Assembly: GCA_033807775.1 (NCBI GenBank)
Contig: CM066325.1
Coordinates: 22,067,301 to 22,131,300, forward strand
Source: Saussurea involucrata
Lineage: Eukaryota; Streptophyta; Magnoliopsida; Asterales; Asteraceae
Direction of reading: 5' to 3'
DNA length: 64,000 bases
Shown here: piece by piece, positions 11,150 to 22,479 of the stretch
Position numbering within the stretch: the first letter of the stretch is position 1
How the letters are laid out: every line of letters begins with the position of its first letter
Notes under the pieces: generated by a model
What the model saw: the letters and a program-made list of their open reading frames with translations, nothing else
Told to the model about the DNA's origin: nothing
Database searches by the model: none
Made by a program: the position numbers and the translations under genes

Positions 11150-11719
11150 AAAGAAATATTAAGTGTGTAAGAAATAGAGAAATGATTCTAACCCTTCATC
11201 TGGTCAATATTTGCAACTTTGACTGTGAAGCACCACATCATTCCTCGCGTGGTTTGCAGAAGATAGAGAGGTAGTTTCGTAAAATACAAGGGACGAGTTT
11301 ATATGTGAACCTGTGTGATTCACGTATAAACTATACATTCATATGTGAATCAGTTAATTAGTTCATATGTGAATCTATTAATTAGATTAACTGTGAACCT
11401 ACAGTTAATTAGCTCATATGTGAATCAGTTAATTAGTTCATATATGAATCACAAAGGTTTATATGTGAATCAGTTAAAAAGAGTTCATATGTGAATTACA
11501 TGAGTTCACATATATTCACATATGAACTTGTCTCGCGTATTTGTAAAAGTTACGAAATTGTTCTTCTATTTTTTGAATAGCCGCAACTTTTGACCAGTCA
11601 AAACCGTAAACCTTGACTAGTCAAAGCCGCAATTTTTGACCAATCAATCCGATCTTGACCGTATGAATGGCTATGAATACTTCTCTATTTCTCACACATT
11701 TAGCATTCTCATTTGAACC
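11150..11719. mobile_element. GGTTCAAAT-family MITE, copy 1
   Basis: The right end reads ...CTTCTCTATTTCTCACACA...CATTTGAACC and the left end carries the inverted counterpart TTAAGTGTGTAAGAAATAGAG. The middle is packed with TTCATATGTGAATC-type units in both orientations. It shares ends and body motifs with the copy at 13052-13687. The first bases of the left end are degraded. Confidence 0.6.
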
Positions 11720-12492
11720 TATGGCTATACGTGTGTATATATATATATATGATTTAAAATATAATATATAAAATAATGTTTATCTTTGGCCCTTCAAGTT
11801 CCAATCCACATATATTGGTCCCTCATTTAAAAGTCAATTTTAAAGAAATGTTAAAATAGGGAAAATGACAAAAAGACTATTTTGCCCTTGATTTTAACGA
11901 ACCTATTAAGCGGACGTTAGGACGGAGTACCAAATCCAACAGAGACTGATACCACTGACGCCAAATTCATAATAAATGAAGTCTAGGGACGAAATCCGTA
12001 AAAATAGACATACCACGGAGACCAAATCTATAATTTACTCTAAAAAAATTATTGATTATTGATGCTTATAGTTTAAAAATGTACAATTTTATTCAATTAT
12101 CTGAAAATATATGACAATTTCCTTTTTATGGTAAGTTTATTAATAAGTTTTTACATTATATTTTACAAATTATATTATAAAACTAATTATATATAAACAA
12201 TCAAGTATCTCACGAGCTTTTCGAGTCGAGTGTTGGGTAGTTCGACTCGAGCCTACTTGAGTCGATCGTTGACCGAGTCGATCTCGAGCAGTCTGCGAGT
12301 TGTCTCGTATTATTTACACCCTTAGAAACAGTACCGATTTAAGAACATGCATTTGGTTCAACAATACTCGTTAACCTAACTTTTCAAGATGTCAAGCGTT
12401 CCAATCTCAACAAAGTGAAACGTGTGTATTAGTTTCATTTGTCTTATATAAATATCATATATTTCAAAAAGGAAAAAAGTAAAGAAACTTAC

Positions 12493-12574
12493 ATGGTTTA
12501 GGAATGGATGACTCGAGGTCACTCCAAACAGGTCGTTGGGCCGTCACTGGCGCCCTTGGTGCCACCGTTGCCAT
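12493..12574 (-). pseudogene. Caleosin exon 1
   Basis: On the minus strand an ATG opens 27 codons, MATVAPRAPVTAQRPVWSDL then ESSIPKP, plus one base of a Tyr codon, before a GTAAG donor. This is a typical caleosin N-terminus and joins in phase to exon 2 (Tyr-Met-Ala-Arg). The distance to exon 2 is inflated by the hAT-like insertion at 9135-12324. A CTATAAAT motif lies only about 30 bases upstream of the ATG, which is close for a TATA box. Confidence 0.85.
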
Positions 12575-13014
12575 TGAACCGGGTCATCGGTCACCGTTGA
12601 TTTATAGATATTAGGGCGACGCAAAAACGTTCATTTATTATATAACCTATTTTTACGTTATTAGCCAATCGAAAGTTTTTTTAATAACTAAAATATGTTG
12701 AAACTATGGGATATCATTATGTTTTTGTTTGAAAAAAGTGGTTTCATTAAATTTGCATTTAATGCATAGCATTTGTCATCGTCCAATTGTGCAATTATAA
12801 TCTTTTAGCAATTTAATTCAATTAGAGGTGCTCAAAATTCCAAACTCGATCCAAAAAACCAGAAAAAGCTCAAACTGAGGTAACTCATCACATAGTTCAT
12901 ACAAAATTAGGCCAAACTATATCTATTGAGTTGGAATTGGGTTATAGTAATTTGAACCCAACCCAACGAACCTGATATCTTTCTATACTATGGATTTAAT
13001 ATGATTGTTAAGTG

Positions 13015-13045
<31 letters not shown>

Positions 13046-13051
13046 GTCATA
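12575..13051. other. Upstream flank of the broken caleosin
   Basis: This would be the promoter region of the minus-strand exon 1. It is AT-rich, has no recognisable gene and ends in a TA microsatellite at about 13019-13044. No paired G-boxes like those of the intact caleosin were seen. Confidence 0.5.
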
Positions 13052-13687
13052 GGTTCAAATAAGAAATGTTAAATGTGTGAGAAATAGAGAAGTAATCATG
13101 GCCATTCATACAATCAAGATCAGATTTGACTAGTCAAAAATTGTGTCTTTGACTGGTCAAGAAGTGCGGCTTTGACTGTCAAAAGTTGCAGATATTCCAA
13201 AAATAGAAGGACAACTTCATAACTTTTACAAATACATTGGACGATTGCATATGTGAACCTGTGTTATTCACATATGGACTATACGTTCATGTGTGAACCC
13301 GTATAATTCACATATGAACTCTTTTTAACTGATTCACATAAGAACCTTTGTGATTCATACTAATTAATTGTAGATTCATATATGAATCACTTGAACTCCA
13401 GATTCACATATGAATATTTGTGATTCACATATGAACTAATTAACTGATTCTCATATGAACTAATTAACTGATTCACATATGAAAATATATTTCATATGTG
13501 AATCACACAGGTTCACATATGAACTCGTCCCACGTATTTGTAAAATTTACAAAACTACCCCTCTATCTTCTACATGTCACACGAGGAATTATCTGGTGAT
13601 TCACAGTCAAAGCCACAAATGTTGACTAGATTAATGATTAGGATCATTTCTCTATTTCTCATACACCTATCATTTCTCATTTGAACC
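13052..13687. mobile_element. GGTTCAAAT-family MITE, copy 2
   Basis: The left end GGTTCAAATAAGAAATGTT and right end AATGAGAAATTTGAACC-type are inverted over about 50 bases (shared GAGAAATAGAGAA). The 636-bp body is rich in TTCACATATGAAC palindromes. It is flanked by TA repeats on both sides, as are its relatives. Confidence 0.75.
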
Positions 13688-13717
<30 letters not shown>

Positions 13718-13718
<1 letters not shown>

Positions 13719-13970
13719 GTTCAAACGAGAACGCTAACTATTTATGAGAACACGAAACGGTCGCTCATGTACAAAATCACATGTGATTCACGTACAAAAT
13801 CACATGTGATTTTACACTACCTGGATTTTGTACAAAATCACATGTGATTCACGTCCAGATTTCCAGGTAGTGTAAAATCACATGTGATTTTGTACGTGAA
13901 TCACATGTGATTTTGTACATGGGCGGCCGTTCTCGTGTTCTCGTAAATAGTTAGCGTTCTCGTTTGAACC
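13718..13970. mobile_element. Long fold-back MITE
   Basis: Two arms of roughly 110 bases are near-perfect inverted copies. Both start GGTTCAAACGAGAACGCTAA and both contain the repeated block ATGTACAAAATCACATGTGA. The single-stranded form would make a long hairpin with a short loop. It sits between AG/CT and TA microsatellites. A related smaller element lies at 57393-57590. Confidence 0.8.
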
Positions 13971-13973
13971 CAC

Positions 13974-14027
<54 letters not shown>

Positions 14028-14402
14028 ATCGTTTGAAAACCACTCCTATTTTACAAACTTTGAAAACTATAATCAACTAAACAAAAAATTTCGTTGATTT
14101 TTCATATTTCTTTAATTTAATGGGCAATTTTGACATTTTGTATTGCACTAGTACAAAAATGGGTTTTTGCCACGGTTAAAAACCGTGGCCGTTGGCCTTT
14201 AGCCACGGTTTTTTGAATTGATAAAACCGTAGCCTATCTTGCCGTGACTTTTGATACCCTTATGGCCACGTTTAAAATGCGTCACCATATCACATGAAAA
14301 ACCGTAGCCATAGCCTAAAAACCGTGGCCATAAACGTATCCAAAATTTGATGGTATTGGGGCATTTTTCCTATAACCGTGGCTATAAACTACTTATCGCC
14401 AC

Positions 14403-15125
14403 ACAAACTCATATTAAACGTGGCTATTAGAGATCTTTTAGTCACATGAGTAAACTAAAACCGTGACCATAAACTACTTATAGCCACACAGATGTTCCTA
14501 TAACCGTGGCTATAAACTACTTATCGCCACACAAACTCATATTAAACGTGGCTATTAGAGACCTTTTGGTCTCATGAGTAAACTAAAACCGTGACCATAA
14601 ACTACTTTTAGCCATACAAACTCATATTAAACGTGGCTATTAGAGACCTTTTGGTCACATGAGTAAACTAAAACCGTGACCATAAACTACTTATGCCCAC
14701 ACAAACTCATATTAAACGTGGCTATTATAGACCTTTTGGTCACATGAGTAAACTAAAACCGTGGCTATAAACTACTTATCGCCACACAAACTCATATTAA
14801 ACGTGGCTATTAGAGACCTTTTGGTCACATGAGTAAACTAAAACCGTGACCATAAACTACTTATAGCCACACAAACTCATATTAAACGTGGCTATTAAAG
14901 ACCTTTTGGTCACATGAGTAAACTAAAGTCGTGACCATAAACTACTTATGGTCACACAAACTCATATTAAACGTGGCTATTAGAGACCTTTTGGTCACAT
15001 GAGTAAACTAAAACCATGGCTATAAACTACTTATCGCCACACAAACTCATATTAAACGTGGCTATTAGAGACCTTTTGGTCACATGAGTAAACTAAAACC
15101 GTGACCATAAACTACTTATAGCCAT
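14403..15125. repeat. 85-bp tandem satellite in the CACTA left arm
   Basis: The block ACAAACTCATATTAAACGTG recurs at 14531, 14616, 14701, 14786, 14871, 14956 and 15041, exactly 85 bp apart, with an offset copy at 14403. Each unit carries a CCGTGGCTATAAAC/CCGTGACCATAAAC motif. The array lies inside the 5' subterminal region of the CACTA element. Confidence 0.95.
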
Positions 15126-15489
15126 ACAAATGTTACATTAACTGTGGTCATTTCATTACATACGGTTACAGTGAATTGTTAATACCGTGGCCATTGGTTA
15201 CCATTTTGTCACATGAAATAACCAAACCATGACAATAAAGTAGTTATAGTCACACAAATAGTAGAACCGTGGCTATTGGCTATTTCGGTCACACCAAATA
15301 ACTAAAATGTGGCCATAAACTACTTACTAATGTGTGCCAAAATAATATATAAATCTTAAAAAATGTTTAATATAATAATTAATTCAAAAACATCAAACAA
15401 TTAAATTAATAGTCATATGATCATAAATAATAAAAATACCAATGATAAACTAATCACTACTCATCCTCTAATATATTAGCTTTTTTTTT

Positions 15490-18400
15490 TATTAAAGCTG
15501 CTCCTCGTATGCTTCACCTTCTGTAACTCACCGGCACTTATATAATTATTCTTTCTCTTCTTAGAAGTTTGTTTATCATCATGTTGATCAAAAGTTGGAT
15601 CCGGTACCTGCAACAAGAATAAAATACATGTTATTACACTTGTAGTAATTATATACTAATAAAAAGTGTATGCTAATCTTCCAAGGTGAAGATTTCTTAT
15701 TATTACATATAATGCAACCGTCAACACTAAAGGGTCAGTTACCCACATCTTACCATAATCTAAGTCTCAATTTCCATTTACCATCATATTCATTATTATA
15801 TACATAACACGCATACATATATATATTTTTTAACATTTCCATTCCCTCAACCAAAACATTTTTTTACGGTTTATAATAGGTAGACTTGTATATGAGAAGA
15901 AAATTTAACGACTAAAGAAAATTGGATAAGCAACTAACCTTTAAGTCAGGGATGACAAGGCTTTTTGGCCAGACCACAAAACTATCAATTGCATCCCCTA
16001 CTGTTTTGTGCTCACCGGCTTCTATTGGTAAAAAAGCAGTCGGCTTTATTGCTTTAATGATCGAGACTTTATAGTAATCATCATTAAGAGCAACTCCATG
16101 TAACATTTGTTTCTCTGATGAATAATAAACTTTACCGCGTGCAACGATGTTTCTCGGATTTGGATACGCCAGTTGACATTCTTCAAACTGCAAAATTATA
16201 AAACGTATGTACATCATAAAGCTCAATTCTTCGATAAAATAAATATAAACAATTTAAAAAACATACTATTGAGTGTTGAGTTGAGACAAATTGAGATACC
16301 ATATTCTCAGACTCTTGCAAGTTAATATGAGAAGCCATGATAGCACCAGAAAGCTCCTCCCTAGATCCAGAAGACTGCTGAGTAGATTGTTGGGGTGGCA
16401 TAAGAAGTGAAGATGGCATACCCCTTCTCAAAGATTCCTATAAAGTGTAGTTAAAGTTTTAGACATTTTACAATGATTTATTGAAGTAGCCTCTTAAACA
16501 TACTTTCAAATAAAGAACAAACTAATACCTTCTGACTTTTTGTTTGTTGTAGGAAACTGTGGTAATGTGATTCCCTGAGAAGCAAGATGAGATAATAAGG
16601 CATTCAGTGTTTGACCTTGTTCTTGTACCATCGAAGACAAACGTTTAGCTTCATCATCCTTCGATGTTAATGTTGCACTCATTGTTTGTTTTTGTTCTTG
16701 CATCTGCATAGACAAAAGCTTAAATTCCTCATCCTTTAATTCACGTAGTTGTCTCTCAGCATCCAATTGTTTCTCAAGTTGAGCAATGCGTTCATTTGGT
16801 GTGCCTCTACGTCGAGGAATGTGCCAATATTTTGTTGGAGTGACTCCCTTTCCAACCCCTCTTACACGTCCATTATGATCTTTGCCAAACACTAAAGTAA
16901 GGGCATCAGTGCCTTCATCAAGCTTTATGGATCCTTCAACAATCTCCTTTTCATGGCAAGTATGTATACAAAGTCGGGTAAAAAGTGAGTTAATTTTGAT
17001 TAGATATTTGCACACTTGTTTTAGTAAAAATCAGATTACAAGGAAGTTGTAGGTTTCTTACAATTTCATTTGCCACGTTCCTAACATCTTCGTCTTTGTA
17101 TTCTCCATCTTTCGATTCACGTGCCTTCCTCCACATGAAAGACCGCTCAGGAACTTCATCTTCGGCAAGTTATTTATTTTTGACCTGGTAATTCATCAAC
17201 CGAACAGTTGTAATATAACTCAAACAGAAAATCACATCCAATAAGACACTTACCAGTTTTTCTCTTAGTCCCGTGTATCCCGAACGTCCCAACCGATGTG
17301 GGGACTTGGCCTTGGCACGTGCTTGTTTTGCCACTTTAGACACATCCTTGCAACACAAATAAAAGATTTACATCAATATTTAGAATAATAAAATGAAGAT
17401 AAAACAACGATAATTAAAAGAATTTGTACTATTATGACCTTGAATTCCGGTGAAAGTCTCCATTCCACGAATGCGTCCCAATGTTTTTGTTGCACAAACC
17501 CCTCGTATGGTTTAGGAACGACTTTGAGTTTCTTGGGTTTACCTATGTTGGGTTGAATATACTTTGTGTATAACTTCCTTCTAAAATCACGTAAATGTTC
17601 ACCAAGATGACACATTATCTGTTTCCTCCTTGACACATCTATTTCATAATATAGCTAGCATAATATTTAATAGTAAGTTAGACATAGATACTTGATAGAA
17701 AGAACAATAAATAGAACCTTGACCTTTAATATTTAAGTCGGTGGATGCATACCGTTATTGAATCCCAAAGCATATCTTTCAACGTCGTCTTCACCTTTTT
17801 CCATTTTAAGAAGCGAAGTCCAACAGGATGTCTTACCAAGTCCCCTAAGTAACTAGAGAACTCTGCTCTATATTTCCCCGTCAATCTGCCCCATTGATCA
17901 AACTCTACTACACGTTTCTTTCCTTTAGAATCTCTAAAATCATTATGAAGTTTTACTAACCTAGTTAAACCCCTAGTCTTCTTCTTGGCTACATTCCCAA
18001 TTTCTTCGTTTTGATCCCCTCTATCTTCTTATGGATCCCCTCTATCTGCATCTAAATAAGAAAATAGGAAATAAAATTAATGGAAAACATTAAGAGGTTA
18101 TGCAGGCATTAAGAGGTTACGTGAGCATTAAGAGGTTAAGCACGCATTAAGATGTTAGATGTTCGACGTGGAATTGGTTTATTAACAGAGGCTGTGTGGA
18201 CAGCTTAACGTTCAATAGCGGCTGTTTGGATAGCTTATGAGCATGACAGGGGCTGTTTGGACAGCTAAACATGTTCTACAGGGGCAGAGGGCAGTAGGTC
18301 TGGTCGCTATGGCGTTATCTATTGCTGCTGTTTTTTTTCCCTTACTTCTCGCAAGCCTTCGTTTTTTTTTTGGTTTTTGGTTTGGTTCCAGTCGCACTCA

Positions 18401-19826
18401 ACTCAGGCTTGTTCTTAAAAAAAAGTAATTGAGAACTTAACTATTACCTTATGTTTCTCTTACATAAAGAAATTATAACCCAAAAGAAAACACACAACAT
18501 GCTTAATTATAACCCAATCTTGATGTATCAAACATGCTTATGTTGCTAATTTACAAGAAAATTACATAAAAAGGATACCTTCTTAGCAGAAAAATAACAT
18601 GAAGAATGGCATAAAATTGCACAAAGGAATACAACAGATACTATACAGAAGGTACACACATTTAGGTCTCATTGATGATTTTTATCAAACACCTGGTGTT
18701 CATTAAAAAACCTAAATCATGGTCTCAATCAGGGGTGGAGCCAGTATTTGGGTCTAGGGGGAGCATTAATATATAGTCGGAGGTTCAAATATGAAGGCTA
18801 AATATCATGAGAATGTAAGAAGGGAACGTTAAAAATGGTTCATATGTGAATCACTGAAAAAATCAAAATGAAGACGCATATGCAAACCTATATGAATAAT
18901 CTATAGCGCCAGTTCACATATGAGTTTTCAAATAGATTTTTTTTCCCGATTTTTTGCAATAGATTCACATATGAACCTTTATTCACCTTCTCACCGCATT
19001 TAGTTTTCTTTATTTGAACCAGCCCCTAAATTAGTTATCACAATATTTGTTCTTTACGACTTTATTTGCATATTAATATCATAATATGTTTGTTCTTTAT
19101 CTGCATAATCTGTTGACAATGGCCACAATCTTGAAACTTGAGACCACCAAGTCCAACCTACAGTTAACAATTTAAATCCAACAGACCAACACTAACATAT
19201 ATAGTATTAGAGTAACAGAGTACTCCATCATGTGAACCAAAACCATTACTATAATGGATTTACTAATTAGTAATTACTATAAAGTATCAAAGTATCAATA
19301 GTTTATAGTTGCAAGTTGCAAGCAGATGTAGACATGTAGTTTTAATTTTTAATTTTCAGTGGTATGTGTAGTTTCAATTGAAAACCATTTGCATATTAAA
19401 ACCATTTGATCTAATAGGATAAGTTTTCTAATATTGAGATTAACACTATGATTACTAATGGGTTAATCTTAAACTTAACTTATACATTAACAAAACAGAA
19501 AATCGAAGCCCTAACCCTAACCTGTAAAATTGGATGGCTTATGCATATAACAAAAAAAAACAAAGGGATCACAGGTCCCTCCTGGTCTCAATGTGGCTCC
19601 GCCACATTGACAAATCATAGAAAACATTACTTCAAATCGCATAGAAAACAAGCACACTTCACAAATCGCATAAACCAATAGAAGAAATTAAAAACAAAGA
19701 AGAAGAAAAATAGTGCAAATTACCAATTTCTTCATCAGAACTGGTAGCATTGTCTCCTTGTCCATTGTCGTCTTCTTCATCATAATTTTCAGACTCGTAT
19801 TCTGACCCACTGAATTCTCCAATTCA
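15490..19826 (-). CDS. CACTA TNPA-like protein gene (Transposase_24 / DUF8039 type), spliced
   Basis: Coding blocks on the minus strand, in order: an acidic first exon (about 19722-19826, GEFSGSEYESENYDEEDDNG); a block at about 17755-18035 (RGLTRLVKLHNDF, VEFDQWGRLTGKYRAEFSS, LGDLVRHPVGLRFLKWKKV); 17440-17636 (LGEHLRDFRRKLYTKYIQP, HWDAFVEWRLSPEFK); about 17250-17345; 16520-16960 (ALTLVFGKDHNGRVRGVGKG, VTPTKYW, then a coiled coil with repeated QEQ.QT); 16260-16440; 15940-16190 (ECQLAYPNPRNIVARGKVYY, a DUF8039-type domain); and a basic last exon near 15490-15608. These are typical of plant Ptta/En/Spm DNA-binding proteins. The first exon seems to have lost a base after MDEL, and another stop appears upstream in the second block, so it may be decayed. 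Exon borders are approximate. Confidence 0.7.
18727..19602. mobile_element. Element with GGGTGGAGCCA/TGGCTCCGCCAC ends in an intron of the TNPA-like gene
   Basis: AGGGGTGGAGCCAG at 18727 is matched by the inverted GTGGCTCCGCCAC near 19590. This end type resembles that of the 377-bp element at 25678-26054 (GGCGGATCCA). A GGTTCAAAT-family MITE is nested at 18782-19020. No target duplication could be fixed. Confidence 0.45.
18782..19020. mobile_element. GGTTCAAAT-family MITE, short copy
   Basis: It starts GGTTCAAATATGAAGG and ends TTTCTTTATTTGAACC, with TTCACATATGAACC units inside, as in the larger relatives at 11150-11719 and 13052-13687. Confidence 0.6.
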
Positions 19827-20404
19827 TCCATTGGATAAAAAATTAGGGTTTAATGACGAACAAACAATGAGTAACAATTGAGAATGGTATTGTGTTGAAT
19901 GATTCGTGAGAGAATGTGAAACCAATTTAATAGATTTAGCACAAGCCATCTCCTACAATATTGAAGATAACAACGATTGAAGCTTATCAGATGGAAGGAA
20001 ATATCGCTTGAAGAAAAAGATGGAAGGAAATAAAATATTTTCCAAGTTACATAATATACCATGTTTATATCATCTTATATTTAAAATATATTTCGTACAA
20101 CCCATTATAAAAAAACTTTTTCAAGACAAATCTTATTTCTTTTAATTGAAAAAAGTATTTGATTTTATTATTTTGTTGTTCCAAATAAATTGTTAGTTTT
20201 TTTAAGAGGGTGTTTGTGATTGCTTATTTTTTTGACTTATTTGTTTATGGTTTTTTCACACCGTAAATAAGCTATTTTTAGTGTTTGGATTGAAAAATTA
20301 GATTTAATTTTTTAATTTTAAATAAATAATTCATCTAATTTTATTTGATTTTTTAATTTTAACAATAACTTTTAAATAATAAATATTTAAGATCAATATT
20401 ATTA

Positions 20405-21855
20405 AATAACAAAACGGTTCACTAAAGCCTAATATGGTCCATTGAAGCCCATTACAGTTCATTAAAGCCCAAAATGGTCCATTAAAGCCATAAATGATTC
20501 ATTAAAGCCCAAAACGGTTCATTAAAACCTAATACAGTCCATTGAAACCCATTACAGTTCATTAAAGCCCAAAGCGTTCCATCAAAGCCCAATACAATCC
20601 ATTGAAGCCCATTACAGTTCATAAAGCCCAAAGCGGTCCATTAAAGTCCAAAATGATTCATTAATGCCCAAAACGGTTCATTAAATCCCAAAACGGTTCA
20701 TTAAAGCCCAATACAATTCATTAAAGCTCAAAGCGATCCATTAAAGCCCAAAACGGTTCATTAAAGCCCAATACAGTCCATTGAAGCCCATTGCGGTTCA
20801 TTAAAGCCCAAAGCAGTCCCATTAAAATCCAAAATAGTTCATTAAAGCCCAAATTGGTTTATTAAAGCCCAATATTGTTCATTAAAGCCCAAAGTGGTCC
20901 ATTAAAGCCCAAAAGGATTCATTAAAGCCCAATACGGTTCATTAAAGACCAAAACGGTTCATTAAAGCCCAATACAGTCCATTGAAGCCCATTACGATTC
21001 ATTAAAGCCCAAAACGGTTCATTAAAGCCCAAAACAGTTCATTAAAGCCAAAACAGTTCATTAAAGCCCAATATAGTTCATTAAAGCACAAAGCGGTCCA
21101 TTAAAGCTCAATAGAATCCATTGAAGCCCATTACAGTTCATAAAGCCCAAAGCGGTCCATTAAAGTCCAAAATGGTTCATTAAAGCTCAAAATGGTTCAT
21201 TAAAGCCCAATATAGTCCATTGAAGCCCATTACGGTTCATTAAAGCCCAAGGACTGTTTTGGGCTTTAATGTATGGTTTTGGACTTTAATGGATCGTAAT
21301 GGGATTCAATTGGCTGTATTGGGCTTTAATGAACCGTTTTGCGCTTTAATGTACTATTTTGGACTTTAATGGATCGTAATGGGCTTCAATGGACTGTATT
21401 ATGCTTTAAAGAACCGTTTTGGGCTTCAATGTATCGTTTTGGGCTTTAATGGACGGCTTTGGGCTTTAATGAACCGTAATGGGCTTCAATGGACTGTATT
21501 GGGTTTTAATGAACAGTTTTGGGATTTAATGAACCGTTATGGGCTTAATGGACTGTTTTGGACTTTAATGAACCGTTTTGGGCTATAGTTAACCGCTTTG
21601 GGCTTTAATGGTTCGTAATGGGCTTCAATGGACTATATTGGGCTTTATTGAACGGTTATGGGCTTCAATGTATCATTTTGGGCTTTAATGAACCGTTATA
21701 GGCTTTAATGGGCCGATTTAGGCTTTAAATAACCAATTTGGACTTTAATGGGACCGCTTTGGGCTTTAATGAACCGTAATGGACTTCAATGAGCCATTTT
21801 AGGCTTTAATGAATCATTTTGGCTTTTAATGGACCGTTTTCGGCTTTAATCGATT
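20405..21855. repeat. 20-bp minisatellite in two opposed blocks
   Basis: From 20410 to about 21250 the unit TTCATTAAAGCCCAAAACGG and variants repeat. From about 21257 to 21855 the inverse unit TTGGGCTTTAATGAACCGTT repeats. Together they form one very large imperfect inverted repeat in the middle of the CACTA element. Open frames in this array are repeat-driven and not genes. An ATA trinucleotide run follows at 21859-21960. Confidence 0.92.
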
Positions 21856-22339
21856 GTATAATAATAATAATAACTATATAATAATAATAATAACTATATA
21901 ATAATAATAATTATTATTATTATATCATTTTTAAAAATTATATAATAATAATTATAATATAAAAATAATAATGTTGATAATTATATAAGAATAAAAATAA
22001 GAATAATAAAGAAATATTATAGTTCCGGCTGAATTCCGGCGAACCTACATGTACCGCCGAAAATCCGCCAGAAACGTTAATCTTGTATTTCTAAAACCGT
22101 TCTAAACCCAACCGTGGCTAACCTGTATTTCTAAAACCGTGGCAAAAAGTGGAACTGAAGAATTGAAAGAAATAAATATATTGGAAGAATTGAATCATTT
22201 GATGGAATGGATGAAGATTGCAGTGGGACGGGGAAATAATAAAAAAATGGAAATTATATAAATCTAAAAAAAAGACTCCAAGGCCACATACAATAGAAGG
22301 AGACTACAATGTCATTTTAAATGAAAAAACAATTAGTGC

Positions 22340-22406
22340 AAAGAGAGGGACTCGAACCCAGGTCTCTTGGGTAGAGAGAAATGCACTTACCAACTAGACT
22401 ATGATC
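22340..22406 (-). ncRNA. tRNA-like sequence (pseudo-tRNA or SINE head) inside the CACTA element
   Basis: On the minus strand TAGTCTAGTTGG fits the Pol III A box and GGTTCGAGTCC fits the B box, about 30 bases apart. A TCTCT/AGAGA stem with a seven-base loop sits where the anticodon arm would be. The acceptor ends do not pair and the T stem is poor, so it is not a working tRNA. A tRNA-derived repeat is the likely origin. Confidence 0.45.
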
Positions 22407-22479
22407 ATATTTGTGTCAATTTGTGTCTTTTGTACAATATATACTAAATATATATAATATAATATGAAAAGAAATCAGA

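Larger units (their letters stand above)
9621..12041. mobile_element. MULE-like element with long inverted ends, nested in the hAT-like element
   Basis: The first 180 or so bases (AGAGTAAACTACGGATTTGG...) reappear inverted at about 11865-12041, with matching blocks such as TTTTTACGGATTTCGTCCCT and CTTCATTTATTATG. Long inverted ends are typical of Mutator-like elements. No clean 9-bp duplication was found and no transposase is present. The interior contains a poly-C run near 9980, a GGTTCACGG minisatellite and microsatellites. Confidence 0.65.
9135..12324. mobile_element. hAT-like non-autonomous element with nested insertions
   Basis: A perfect 8-bp duplication GAAACAGT (9127-9134 and 12325-12332) flanks inverted ends TAGGGGTATAAATGAT and, reading inward from the right, TAAGGGTGTAAATAAT. 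Eight-base duplications are typical of hAT elements. No transposase is visible. The interior holds a CTCGAA-rich array near each end, a MULE-like nested element (9621-12041) and a MITE (11150-11719). The element sits in intron 1 of the broken caleosin gene. Confidence 0.8.

Noticed and set aside
20405..21855. Regular 20-bp repeats resembling a CRISPR array
   Set aside because: Units are contiguous tandem repeats without unique spacers, in a plant transposon; this is a minisatellite.
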